From Bacteroidia bacterium (GTDB taxonomy: Bacteria > Bacteroidota > Bacteroidia > NS11-12g > UBA9320), in contig JAFMCI010000010.1 of the NCBI GenBank assembly GCA_017857855.1, positions 1-55,854 on the forward strand: a stretch of DNA of 55,854 nt, written 5' to 3'. The position numbers and the translations under genes are program-made. Numbering within the stretch: position 1 is the first letter of the stretch; every line of letters begins with the position of its first letter. Below the pieces are notes generated by a model. The model had not been told where the DNA came from. It ran no database searches and saw only the letters and a list, made by a program, of their open reading frames with translations. Below, piece by piece: positions 33,301 through 40,335 of the stretch.

Positions 33301-33684
33301 ACTGGCTATTAATAATGAATTGTCAGCGTTTTTAGCACTTTCTTGTAGTTGTAAGGTGTTTAGTAATTTGTCTTTTACCTCTGGGAAGTAATTACCTATA
33401 AGGATAGATGCTTCACGTATGCCAAATTGCCTTCTTACATTAACTAAACCCAATGTAGGCCGAATAATGTACCAAACGAAAACGGCTACACACAGTGCAA
33501 TGAAAATAATAAAAAGTGAGGTTCGCGTTGATATGCTAAATCTACCCCAATATTCAAAAAAACTAATAGCAAAAAATAGAATAGCCACTAGTGATATACT
33601 TAAAATAGCCCCCTTTAGAAGTTGGTTTTGGTAGTACTTCTTGATGAAGGTTTCCAGTCGTTCTATTAATGCGTTTGGTGTCAA
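30364..33684 (-). CDS. DUF4175 family giant membrane/coiled-coil protein
   Basis: The 1106-residue protein fits Bacteroidota DUF4175 proteins. It has two N-terminal membrane helices (about 24-44 and 55-74), a third at about 156-173, a beta-rich periplasmic region with repeated Ig-like strands (about 180-480), and then about 500 residues of very charged coiled coil rich in K, E, Q and M (490-1000), ending in a proline-containing basic tail. Function is unknown; membrane helices plus a long coiled coil suggest a structural or scaffolding role in the envelope. The start is a TTG at 33684; a stop in the same frame lies just upstream, so no longer start exists. A TATCTTCG box precedes it. Confidence 0.82.
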   Translation of the reverse strand: MTPNALIERLETFIKKYYQNQLLKGAILSISLVAILFFAISFFEYWGRFSISTRTSLFIIFIALCVAVFVWYIIRPTLGLVNVRRQFGIREASILIGNYFPEVKDKLLNTLQLQESAKNADNSLLIASIEQRTAELKPIPFSNAIPFKENIKYVKFAFLPAIALVFILLVSPGFKKSSERFVHFGKHFEIEAPFTFTSNIQNLNAIQNQTIYIPLSIEGDKIPQDAYIHIGNQRYKMQGITNGKFSYTFSNIQKSERIFFEAGGFNSKEYQVAVLLKPSIVGYSATITYPAYLGLPSETVRNIGELNVPQGTVIQWNFNTKNVKGLLIAPEGSTLKLASNKISFARKFMKSTVLKVNTLNEDVARGDSILYQINVTPDEYPQIAVEKREDSLSQKIYYFLGDISDDHGFSKLTFHYRFTKSSKAENKEKSGVMPVGLTKNITRQNFYHYWNLNLVDVQADDEIEYFFTVWDNDGVNGAKATKSEVRTYKAPSLKELKEKTEEANKEIKSAMAGAQADAKQMEKEINSIEKMLTEKKNLDWNDKKKIQDLLDKQKELEQKIKNSFNKNLEKNLKEEEFNPIQEDLLQKQKELEKLMDQVLDEDTRKLMEKIEKLLQENRKDELKEALDQFKFNEKEMSKEMDRMLELFKELELEKKLNETINKLNELAQKEKELSDKSEKEKGKNDDLAKEQEKIKKEFEEVKKDLQDIQKKNENLESPMDLPPKDEKAQKASDKLNEAQQKQGKGKNKEAAEDMDDAAEEMKEMAEEMQEEMEEAMEEQQEEDYNNLRQILENLVQLSFNQEKVMSGFKENQNYSPKYIELRQSQRKIKDETKMVEDSLLALSKRNIQIQSFVNEEIAKVNQNLDKSLTYLGERTTDYALVHQQYAMTGYNNLALMLSESLKQMQEQMKAQKQNKGKPKSECKKPGGNPKDAKNKKPNANAIKKMQDDLAKQMKQLEEGQKQGKGKPGSKEFAEMAAQQAAIRQKLQDLKRQLDKEGKGGSLGNLKKTEDLMDEIEKDLYYKKLNAETFKKLDLLQIKLSEHEKAEQEQEQDNKRTSKQGQDSPRPIPPSIQKYLDEKKKETELLKSVSPELQPYYQGKVKQYFGN

Positions 33685-33705
33685 GTGCTAATGCCGTAAT
33701 TAACG

Positions 33706-33713
33706 CGAAGATA
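33706..33713 (-). promoter_or_regulatory. Possible -7 box TATCTTCG (DUF4175 gene)
   Basis: A TAnnTTCG match, 21 bases before the TTG start at 33684; the identical 8-mer precedes pheT. The 263-bp divergent gap 33685-33947 otherwise shows only T- and A-rich runs. Confidence 0.45.
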
Positions 33714-33930
33714 AGGCAATTGTTGCTTTGCCCAAGTGTTTCTACAGGGGTGAAGTTGATCGAAATGTGTTCATGTATTCATTCGTAAATAAGATCATAA
33801 TCTGGCAATTTTGGCAGGCTTTTTTTTTGGCTTTGTACTTAATTCAGCTAATGTCTGCTGATTTGATGCTATTTTACTTCATGCTGGTGTAAATTTCAGC
33901 ATTGTGTAAATGAAACAGGGTAGTTTACGT

Positions 33931-33938
33931 TATTTTCG
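33931..33938 (+). promoter_or_regulatory. -7 promoter box TATTTTCG (thioredoxin-rlmD operon)
   Basis: A TAnnTTCG match, 9 bases before the ATG at 33948. The predicted leader is only a few bases long. Confidence 0.5.
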
Positions 33939-33947
33939 TGCACTTAA

Positions 33948-34433
33948 ATGTTGAGATCATTAAAATTTCTGATTATCGTTCCATTGATTCTTGGCGCTAC
34001 TTGTGCGCGAGAACATAAAAATGATAAAATTAATTGGGTTGATTTTAATACAGGATTTAAGCAAGCGCAAGCTGAGGGTAAAATAGCAGTCATAGATTGT
34101 TATACCGAATGGTGTGGATGGTGCAAGGTGATGGATAAAAAAACCTTTGGTAACGATACTATTATACAGCGCATTAATGAGAAATATATCGCGATTAAGT
34201 TTAATCCGGAATTACCATTTAAATACGATATTGGTTTAGCAGATTCCGTGACGGGCAAGCAGTTACTTATGGCACTTTCTAACAATAGTCCGTCGGGTTA
34301 TCCGACGTTCTTTTTCTTTGTGCCTCAAAATAAAAAAATGTTTCAAGTGCCTGGATATCATGATGTTTCTGCATTTAATACTAGGCTCGATGAATTAGAG
34401 CAATATCAAAAATCTGTTGTAAAAACACCTTAA
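33948..34433 (+). CDS. Thioredoxin-fold periplasmic protein (WCGWCK active site)
   Basis: The 161-residue protein has a hydrophobic signal segment (5-17) ending near C19. The residues before C19 (G-A-T-C) are a poor lipobox, so it may be a lipoprotein or a cleaved periplasmic protein. A thioredoxin-like fold follows with the redox pair C56-G-W-C59 inside DCYTEWCGWCK and the cis-proline loop SGYPTFFFF. CGWC and the short fold match the thioredoxin_7/DUF255-like group, not classic thioredoxin (CGPC). It would reduce or isomerise disulfides outside the inner membrane. It is followed after 6 bases by rlmD. Confidence 0.85.
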   Translation: MLRSLKFLIIVPLILGATCAREHKNDKINWVDFNTGFKQAQAEGKIAVIDCYTEWCGWCKVMDKKTFGNDTIIQRINEKYIAIKFNPELPFKYDIGLADSVTGKQLLMALSNNSPSGYPTFFFFVPQNKKMFQVPGYHDVSAFNTRLDELEQYQKSVVKTP

Positions 34434-34439
34434 AATAAA

Positions 34440-35843
34440 TTGGGAAGAAGAAAAAAAGATAAGCAAGTACATTTTACAAATGTAGAATTGCTTAGCGCTG
34501 GCGGTGAAGGACACGCTCTAGCCAAAGTAGAAGGAAAGGTAATATTCGTAAAATACGGAGCGCCAGGAGATATAGTAGATGTGCAAATAGTAAGTCGTAA
34601 AAAACGATTTAGTTTGGCAAACATTACTGCTATGCACAAGGAGTCTGATTTGAGGGTAAAACCTTTTTGCGAGCATTATGGCGTTTGTGGTGGATGTAAA
34701 TGGCAGCATATAGACTACAAAGCGCAAGCTGAATTAAAAGACACTTGGGCTCAAGATTGCTTGCAAAGAATAGGCAAAGTAGAAGTTGCCGAGACATTAC
34801 CCATTATCGGAGCAGAAGAACAACAGTTTTATCGCAACAAAATGGAATACACGTTTAGCAATAAGCGCTGGCTGTATGACGGAGAGAACATAGAAGATTT
34901 GCCACATACCAATGCACTCGGATTTCATGCTCCGGGTAGGTTTGATAAGGTGCTTCCTATTGTAAAATGTTGGTTGCAAGATGACATGGGTAATCATATT
35001 AGAAACTTTGTTTTTGATTACTGTATAGAAAATGAGTTGTCTTTTTATGATTTGAAAGAACATACAGGCCTCATGCGTAATTTAATGTTGCGCAATACCA
35101 AGGCAGGCGATTGGATGATCAACGTTGTTTTTGCTAAAAACGAAGATCAAAACATCCAGAAGTTGATGCAGGCTATACATGATAAGTTTAAGCCTAAAGC
35201 CTTAAATTACTGTATTAATGAAAAGATGAACGATAGTACTTTTGACCAAGAGTTTATTAATTACAGCGGAGATACGGATATTCAAGAAGAGCTATGCGGG
35301 TTAACGTTTAACATATCGCCAAAGTCCTTTTTTCAAACAAATCCAGTTCAGGCTGAAAAATTATACAATGTAGCTATCGAATTTGCAGATATTCAACCTA
35401 CGGATGTAGTGTATGATTTATATTGTGGTACAGGCACCATTACATGCGTGGCAGCTACCAAGGCCAAAAAAGCAGTAGGGGTGGAGATTGTAGAAGAAGC
35501 GATTGAAGCGGCTATTGCCAACGCTAAGCTGAACGGAATTGCCAATACAGAGTTTTTAGCGGGTGATATGAAAGATGTATTCAATGAGCGCTTTTATACT
35601 GCACATGGTAAGCCAGACATTATCATTACCGATCCACCTCGAAGCGGAATGCATCCGAAAGTGGTAGATTATCTTGCATACGTAGCAGCACCTAAAATCG
35701 TATATGTAAGCTGTAACCCAGCTACACAAGCTAGAGATTTAGAGATGTTAGATGCTAAATATAAGGTGGTAAAAAGCCAAGCGGTAGATATGTTCCCGCA
35801 AACACATCATGCCGAAAATGTAGTGCTATTGGAGTTGAGATAA
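34440..35843 (+). CDS. rlmD: 23S rRNA (uracil-C5)-methyltransferase, RlmD/RumA type
   Basis: The 467-residue enzyme has an N-terminal TRAM-like domain (about 10-70), an iron-sulfur cluster site C77-x5-C83-x2-C86 with a fourth cysteine at C177, and a SAM-dependent domain with DLYCGTGTITC, DPPRSGMHPKVVDYL and the catalytic cysteine in YVSCNP. The four-cysteine cluster marks the RlmD type, which methylates U1939 of 23S rRNA; some Gram-positive relatives (RlmCD) act on two sites. It is read from a TTG, six bases after the thioredoxin gene, so it shares that promoter. The start G-R-R-K-K-D-K is normal for the family. Confidence 0.92.
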   Translation: MGRRKKDKQVHFTNVELLSAGGEGHALAKVEGKVIFVKYGAPGDIVDVQIVSRKKRFSLANITAMHKESDLRVKPFCEHYGVCGGCKWQHIDYKAQAELKDTWAQDCLQRIGKVEVAETLPIIGAEEQQFYRNKMEYTFSNKRWLYDGENIEDLPHTNALGFHAPGRFDKVLPIVKCWLQDDMGNHIRNFVFDYCIENELSFYDLKEHTGLMRNLMLRNTKAGDWMINVVFAKNEDQNIQKLMQAIHDKFKPKALNYCINEKMNDSTFDQEFINYSGDTDIQEELCGLTFNISPKSFFQTNPVQAEKLYNVAIEFADIQPTDVVYDLYCGTGTITCVAATKAKKAVGVEIVEEAIEAAIANAKLNGIANTEFLAGDMKDVFNERFYTAHGKPDIIITDPPRSGMHPKVVDYLAYVAAPKIVYVSCNPATQARDLEMLDAKYKVVKSQAVDMFPQTHHAENVVLLELR

Positions 35844-35849
35844 AATAAT

Positions 35850-36350
35850 TTAGATTGGCTTTACCATCTCGTAATCATCCATTATATATCCGTTACCTAT
35901 ATCAAATACCACTTCTCTTTTTTGCGTAAAACCTAGCTTTTTATAGGCTTTAATTGTTGTGAGGTTGTATTTGTTTACCGTAAGTTTCAACTGAGTGCAG
36001 TTGTTTTCTTGGCCAAAATTTTCGGTGAATTGCATGAGTAGTTTGCCATAACCTTGATTGCGAAATGATGCTAGTAGGTAAATCTTACTCACAAAAAGAT
36101 CTTGTGACTCTACTTTAAGTGCCAAGTAACCCATGGGTTTATCGTTTCCTAAAAGGAAATAATGCAATCCTTCGTCTATCTGTTGCTTTATTACGGAGTT
36201 AGATTGAAATTTATCAAGCATATAGTTGACTTGCTCTATTCCGATGATAGAAGTATAATGCTCTGTCCATATTTCAAGAGCGAGACTAACAACTTGTTCT
36301 ATTTGCTCATCCGATGTTACGTGATGAATATCTGATTTAGCGTGTGCCAA
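35850..36350 (-). CDS. GNAT family N-acetyltransferase
   Basis: The 166-residue protein has the GNAT fold, with the acetyl-CoA pyrophosphate loop FRNQGYGKLL (about 96-105), and the C-terminal strand-helix N-L-T-T-I-K-A-Y-K-K-L-G-F. These enzymes acetylate amines on proteins or small molecules; the substrate is unknown. The start is a TTG at 36350 that overlaps the end of the upstream barrel-like gene by 14 bases, so it is co-translated with an envelope operon. It is convergent with rlmD, with six bases between. Confidence 0.85.
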   Translation of the reverse strand: MAHAKSDIHHVTSDEQIEQVVSLALEIWTEHYTSIIGIEQVNYMLDKFQSNSVIKQQIDEGLHYFLLGNDKPMGYLALKVESQDLFVSKIYLLASFRNQGYGKLLMQFTENFGQENNCTQLKLTVNKYNLTTIKAYKKLGFTQKREVVFDIGNGYIMDDYEMVKPI

Positions 36351-37029
36351 AATTATAACCTAGACTAATGGATACCGGCATATAAAAACGTTGACCTTTA
36401 CCCTCATTATAAAGCAAGTAAAAAGGACTGATATAATCTGAACTTTTTTGATAATCGCTACCTGGATCTTCCAAATTGGTTTGTTGCACATTTACGTTAC
36501 TCCAGCCCATGCCCATATTTATATCAAAGTACATTTTTTCACCCAATTTGGACTGTGATCCCATCATTAAAAATATACCTGTACGCACTCGTTGGTATGA
36601 GTTTTCAATTTCTCTTACACTACCAAAGCTAGAATAATATTCTTCTGTTCTATTAAAATCAACATAGCCTCCATCCAAGCCTACTCCGAGGAAGAAACCT
36701 TCTGCTATGGGCAGATCGTGGTTTCGTTTGCGTTGGTAAAAACGCAATTCGGCTCCAGCTTCCACCCCGTATTTTACGTCAATTTGGTTCAGACCATTAA
36801 ATGGAATGTTTAGATTTAGATTAATGGTAGGGAGATTATTTATGTTTGCTTTTAATGGCGAAATTTCATAACCTATATGGAGTTTTTGTATGCCTATACC
36901 CATTAGATTAAGCACGTCTAATTTAAAAATGGCATAGTCCCCAGGTGCCACCGGATTCTCATTGGTTTGTGCTTTTGTATGAAGCCCAAAAATAAATAAC
37001 AATAAAAGTGAAGCTGTTAATTTCTTCAT
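36337..37029 (-). CDS. Putative outer-membrane beta-barrel protein
   Basis: The 230-residue protein has a clear signal peptide (1-20, ending HTKA). The rest alternates polar and hydrophobic residues in short strands and ends in VSISLGYNFGTR, with an aromatic third from the end, which resembles a barrel protein's closing strand. It has no recognisable catalytic site. It could be an eight- to ten-strand barrel or a surface lipoprotein partner. Its position after two LVIVD-type lipoproteins (26-base gap) suggests a joint function at the outer membrane. Confidence 0.6.
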   Translation of the reverse strand: MKKLTASLLLLFIFGLHTKAQTNENPVAPGDYAIFKLDVLNLMGIGIQKLHIGYEISPLKANINNLPTINLNLNIPFNGLNQIDVKYGVEAGAELRFYQRKRNHDLPIAEGFFLGVGLDGGYVDFNRTEEYYSSFGSVREIENSYQRVRTGIFLMMGSQSKLGEKMYFDINMGMGWSNVNVQQTNLEDPGSDYQKSSDYISPFYLLYNEGKGQRFYMPVSISLGYNFGTR

Positions 37030-37055
37030 TTAATGACAATTAAACTATGGATGAA

Positions 37056-37826
37056 TTAGTTGGTTGTAATCACACTTAACTTTTCTAATGTGCCGTCGCT
37101 CTTTATGGTGAATTGTGTTACACCTTGATTAGTCACGGCAATTAATAAGTCGTTTTTAATGATTATATCAAAACAACCATTCAGTATTGTAAAACCTTGA
37201 AAAAAAGGAGATTCTGGGTTGTTTAATGAATATATTTTTATTTTGTTGTTGTCACAAACGTATAAATAATCTTCAGTTATGCCTAAACCAATTGGATTTT
37301 CCATGTCTAAGCTACTAACTTGTTTTGGAGAATTGATATTCAAAATATCGATAACGTCCAGTCTGTTAACACCGCGATCACAATTACTGGCAACACGCAA
37401 GGTAGAATAGGCATACTGGCCTTTAGCAACAACGGGATCACAACTTCTGACGTGTGCATATGTTGAAATATATCTTGGTTTGCTGGGGTTATCTAATGTA
37501 TATATAAGCATCCCGTTTTGCGTGCCTATTAATAGATTATTGTCTAAGGAGAATAATGTTTCTGCCCCATTAGCAACAAAAACGCTGGTCTGATATTTTG
37601 GATGACTCTTATCTGCAATAGAATAGGTGAATAAGGTATTCTGAGTAAGAATATACAAGTTGTCATTCACAATACTAAAGCGCGCTAATGAACCTCCTGT
37701 TCCTGTTATTCCACCTCCATCAATGGAAGTTGGGTCATTTGAAGGGGAAGAACTGTCTTTTGAACATCCAGCTATAAGGACAATAAAAAAGAGTATGGTA
37801 AGTGTGGTTTGTGTAAATGTTTTCAT
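37056..37826 (-). CDS. LVIVD-repeat lipoprotein
   Basis: The 256-residue protein has a lipoprotein signal (LIAGC, cysteine at 21) and a Ser/Gly-rich linker, followed by propeller-like repeats: NDNLYILTQNTLFTYSI, NNLLIGTQNGMLIYTL, DYLYVCDNNKIKIYSL and NDLLIAVTNQGVTQFTI. This is the LVIVD type of repeat (PF08309), with 'xxPxxxxxx' turns between (SHPKY, SKPRY, ESPFF). The protein should sit on the outer membrane as a small beta-propeller. The function is unknown. It follows the upstream lipoprotein gene by one base. Confidence 0.78.
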   Translation of the reverse strand: MKTFTQTTLTILFFIVLIAGCSKDSSSPSNDPTSIDGGGITGTGGSLARFSIVNDNLYILTQNTLFTYSIADKSHPKYQTSVFVANGAETLFSLDNNLLIGTQNGMLIYTLDNPSKPRYISTYAHVRSCDPVVAKGQYAYSTLRVASNCDRGVNRLDVIDILNINSPKQVSSLDMENPIGLGITEDYLYVCDNNKIKIYSLNNPESPFFQGFTILNGCFDIIIKNDLLIAVTNQGVTQFTIKSDGTLEKLSVITTN

Positions 37827-37827
37827 C

Positions 37828-38388
37828 TTAGTTATTCATATAGCACTGTGGTTTTGGCATTTGAACGAGTTCCCAGGTGATTACTGTTCCTTTACTAGCT
37901 TCAGGGCATTCAAAATATACTTTGCCTGACGGTCTTGTGTCTAATTGATTTCGAGGTGGGGTATTTTGTATGTCATTGCCCTTGTATTCAGTGTTTAGAT
38001 GTGTTAGTGTAACATGATCTAAATCTGAAATATCTAAGGTTATAATACCAAAATTAAGATCGGCATAGAGATAACCATCTTTTAGCGCCACATCCACATT
38101 GCCAGGAATAGCGATAAATTTAAGATTAACTGGAGCAGATGGATCTTGATTGTCATACACGTGTACACCTTTTCCTACTTCATTGATAAGCAATAGATTA
38201 CCGTAGGTGTAAATCTTGCCAACTGACTTGAGCGGCTGAGCAGTGGTAGTAGTAATTAGTTTTTGAATGTCTTCTATTCCTCCATAAACCGGTTTGAAAC
38301 CGATTATAGATTTAGTAGTTTCATTTTCAGAGCAACTCCCTATTAATAGGATGAAGCAGGCTGCGATAGTTAAGGTGTGTAGTTTCAT
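37828..38388 (-). CDS. Small LVIVD-type lipoprotein
   Basis: The 186-residue protein has a lipoprotein signal (LLIGSC, cysteine at 19), then shows two or three propeller-like repeats (GNLLLINEVGKGVHVYDN and DGYLYADLNFGIITLDI) with NQDPSAPVNLKFIAI between, as in LVIVD proteins. The C-terminal third has two cysteines (PECP-like region and PQCYMNN) that could form a disulfide. It is shorter than the usual full LVIVD protein and is followed after one base by a second such gene; together they might make one propeller. It is the first gene of the operon; TAATATCG at 38410-38417 is a weak promoter candidate. Confidence 0.7.
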   Translation of the reverse strand: MKLHTLTIAACFILLIGSCSENETTKSIIGFKPVYGGIEDIQKLITTTTAQPLKSVGKIYTYGNLLLINEVGKGVHVYDNQDPSAPVNLKFIAIPGNVDVALKDGYLYADLNFGIITLDISDLDHVTLTHLNTEYKGNDIQNTPPRNQLDTRPSGKVYFECPEASKGTVITWELVQMPKPQCYMNN

Positions 38389-38495
38389 CTAATCCTTTAT
38401 TTTTCAATTCGATATTACGACATTTATTGTAGACTTTTGCCACATCCTATAAAAAATGTCATTGACCTAACATTTTACCATAGAAAAAATAAACG

Positions 38496-38846
38496 ATGAA
38501 CAAGACAGAAGCAGAAATATTAACTGAGGTAGAGCAAGATATAAAAGCGTTAAAAAAAGAATTAAATGAGACGGTAAAAGCGATAGTGGATGGAGGATAT
38601 TCTAAATTTCCTATACTTTTAGCGCACGCCGATGACATAGCTATTGCACAAAAGGTAATCGAGAAGGATGTGTACCAAACACACTTTCATTTTTCGGCAA
38701 GTACCCTGGAAGAAATGGTAACGCGAAAGATTATTTTAAGTGAAAAACAAGATGATTTTGAAAAGCAAATGAAAGCAAATGCGAATTCATTTTGTATTTT
38801 GCTAGTTCATCCCGATAGTATGAAATTTATTTTTTCACCTAAATAG
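38496..38846 (+). CDS. Conserved hypothetical protein (116 aa)
   Basis: This is a small soluble protein with an N-terminal helix rich in E and K (1-30) and a mixed alpha/beta remainder (ILLAHADDIAIAQKVI, NSFCILLVHPDSMKFIF). There is no signal peptide and no recognised motif. The stop codon is one base before the start of a glycosyltransferase gene, so the two are surely co-transcribed, which suggests a role as a partner or regulator of that enzyme. I do not recognise the family. No promoter box is clear in the 107-bp gap upstream. Confidence 0.6.
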   Translation: MNKTEAEILTEVEQDIKALKKELNETVKAIVDGGYSKFPILLAHADDIAIAQKVIEKDVYQTHFHFSASTLEEMVTRKIILSEKQDDFEKQMKANANSFCILLVHPDSMKFIFSPK

Positions 38847-38847
38847 T

Positions 38848-39882
38848 ATGCCAAACGCAGTTTCACCCAAAGTAGCGATTGTTATACTAAACTATAATAC
38901 CAGAGAGCTCTTAGAAAAGTTTTTGCCAAGTGTTTTGGCTACTGAGTATGCGCACAACGAGGTGTGGGTGGTTGATAATGCATCCACAGATGATTCTGTA
39001 GCTTATTGTAAAGCGAATTTTAGCCAGGTTCAGTTATTGGTAACTGAGAAAAATTTAGGATATGCGGGGGGATATAATTGGGCCCTAAGTCAAATTAAAG
39101 CCGATTATTATGTGCTTCTCAACAGTGATGTGGAGGTTTCTTCTAACTGGATAAATCCGCTGGTGGAGATGGCTGTTTCTGATCCGACTATTGGTGCAAT
39201 CCAACCCAAAATTTTAGATTACAAAAATAAAACCAAATTTGAATATGCCGGAGCTAGTGGTGGTTTTTTAGATAAATTTGGCTATCCGTTTTGCAGAGGC
39301 CGAATATTTGACACCTTAGAAGACGACAATTCGCAATACGAAATACCGCGCAAGGTTTTTTGGGCTACTGGAGCTTGCATGTTCGTGAGTTCAGAAGCAT
39401 TTCATCGTGTAGGACGACTAGATGCTGATTTTTTTGCACACATGGAAGAAATAGATCTTTGTTGGCGTTTGCAGCGGGCAGGTTACTCTATATGGGTAGA
39501 GCCGAGTTCTGTAGTATACCATGTTGGTGGCGGAACGTTGGCCGAAGGCTCTGATCGAAAGTACTTTCTGAATTTTAGGAATAACTTGTTTTTGCTGGCT
39601 AAAAATCATGCTTCACCCTTTTGGTTTATGATTATTATTTGGCGAATGATACTAGATGGGGTTTCGGCCTATAAGTTTTTACTTGAGGGCAAGGTCTCTT
39701 TATTTTTTACTATACTCAAAGCTCATTTTGCTTTTTGGGGCCAGTTTCATACAGTATTGGGTAAAAGACGATGGGTGAAAACGCTTGGTAAAGCATCAGT
39801 TTCTTTGTATAGCAAATCTATTGTATGGCAGTACTTTATAAAAGGCAAGAAGAAGTTTAGCGATTTAGAAAGGATTGTATAG
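38848..39882 (+). CDS. Glycosyltransferase family 2 (rhamnosyltransferase-like)
   Basis: The 344-residue protein has the GT2 core: VAIVILNYNTRELLEKFLPS (9-28), VVDNASTDDS, KNLGYAGGYNWAL, and LLNSDVE with the DxE metal site; the later HMEEIDLCWRLQRAGY is the catalytic base region. One C-terminal hydrophobic segment (about 250-270) may sit on the membrane. The pattern matches rhamnosyl- and related sugar transferases that decorate O-antigen or cell-surface glycans. Its end overlaps the convergent aroQ gene by 26 bases. Confidence 0.88.
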   Translation: MPNAVSPKVAIVILNYNTRELLEKFLPSVLATEYAHNEVWVVDNASTDDSVAYCKANFSQVQLLVTEKNLGYAGGYNWALSQIKADYYVLLNSDVEVSSNWINPLVEMAVSDPTIGAIQPKILDYKNKTKFEYAGASGGFLDKFGYPFCRGRIFDTLEDDNSQYEIPRKVFWATGACMFVSSEAFHRVGRLDADFFAHMEEIDLCWRLQRAGYSIWVEPSSVVYHVGGGTLAEGSDRKYFLNFRNNLFLLAKNHASPFWFMIIIWRMILDGVSAYKFLLEGKVSLFFTILKAHFAFWGQFHTVLGKRRWVKTLGKASVSLYSKSIVWQYFIKGKKKFSDLERIV

Positions 39883-40279
39883 CCAAGGAATATCCTTTCA
39901 ACCCTAGTCCAAAGATTCCCCCTTCGACATATTGAGCCAGAAGTTCGGTATGTCGCTCGCTTTCTCTGTTGTAAATATTTGAAATATGGACAGCGATAAC
40001 TGGAGTATGTATACCTGCAATAGTATCTGCTAATGCCACAGAAGTATGTGAATACCCACCTGCGTTTAGTACAATCCCATTGTATCCTTCATCATCTGCC
40101 AGATGGAGTCTGTTGATCAGTTCTCCTTCCACATTATTCTGAAAATAATCTATGTGAGCTGTTGAAAATTGGTTTCTAACTTGCACTAAGTACTCTTCGA
40201 ATGTTTGATGCCCGTAAATACTGGGTTCTCGCTTTCCCAGTAGGTTTAAATTAGGTCCATTTATAATCAGTATTTTCAC
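39857..40279 (-). CDS. aroQ: 3-dehydroquinate dehydratase, type II
   Basis: The 140-residue enzyme turns 3-dehydroquinate into 3-dehydroshikimate in the shikimate pathway. Visible type II signatures are INGPNLNLLGKREPSIYG (5-22, with the catalytic Y21), the EGELINRLH loop, NAGGYSHTSVALADTI and VHISN-I-Y-N-R-E. Length is normal. The start is a GTG at 40279. It is divergent from the PurF-like gene, and the two share a 16-bp symmetrical promoter region at 40303-40318. Confidence 0.94.
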   Translation of the reverse strand: MKILIINGPNLNLLGKREPSIYGHQTFEEYLVQVRNQFSTAHIDYFQNNVEGELINRLHLADDEGYNGIVLNAGGYSHTSVALADTIAGIHTPVIAVHISNIYNRESERHTELLAQYVEGGIFGLGLKGYSLAIQSFLNR

Positions 40280-40302
40280 GTGTTGTGGCTCTTATGACAC
40301 TT

Positions 40303-40318
40303 CAAAGTTATACATTTG
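40303..40318. promoter_or_regulatory. Symmetrical bidirectional promoter (aroQ / purF-like)
   Basis: CAAAGTTA and TACATTTG abut with no bases between. The left half read on the minus strand is TAACTTTG and the right half is TACATTTG, both exact TAnnTTTG boxes pointing apart. They serve aroQ (GTG 23 bases away) and the PurF-like gene (ATG 17 bases away). Confidence 0.6.
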
Positions 40319-40335
40319 TGGCTTAAACGCAGTAT

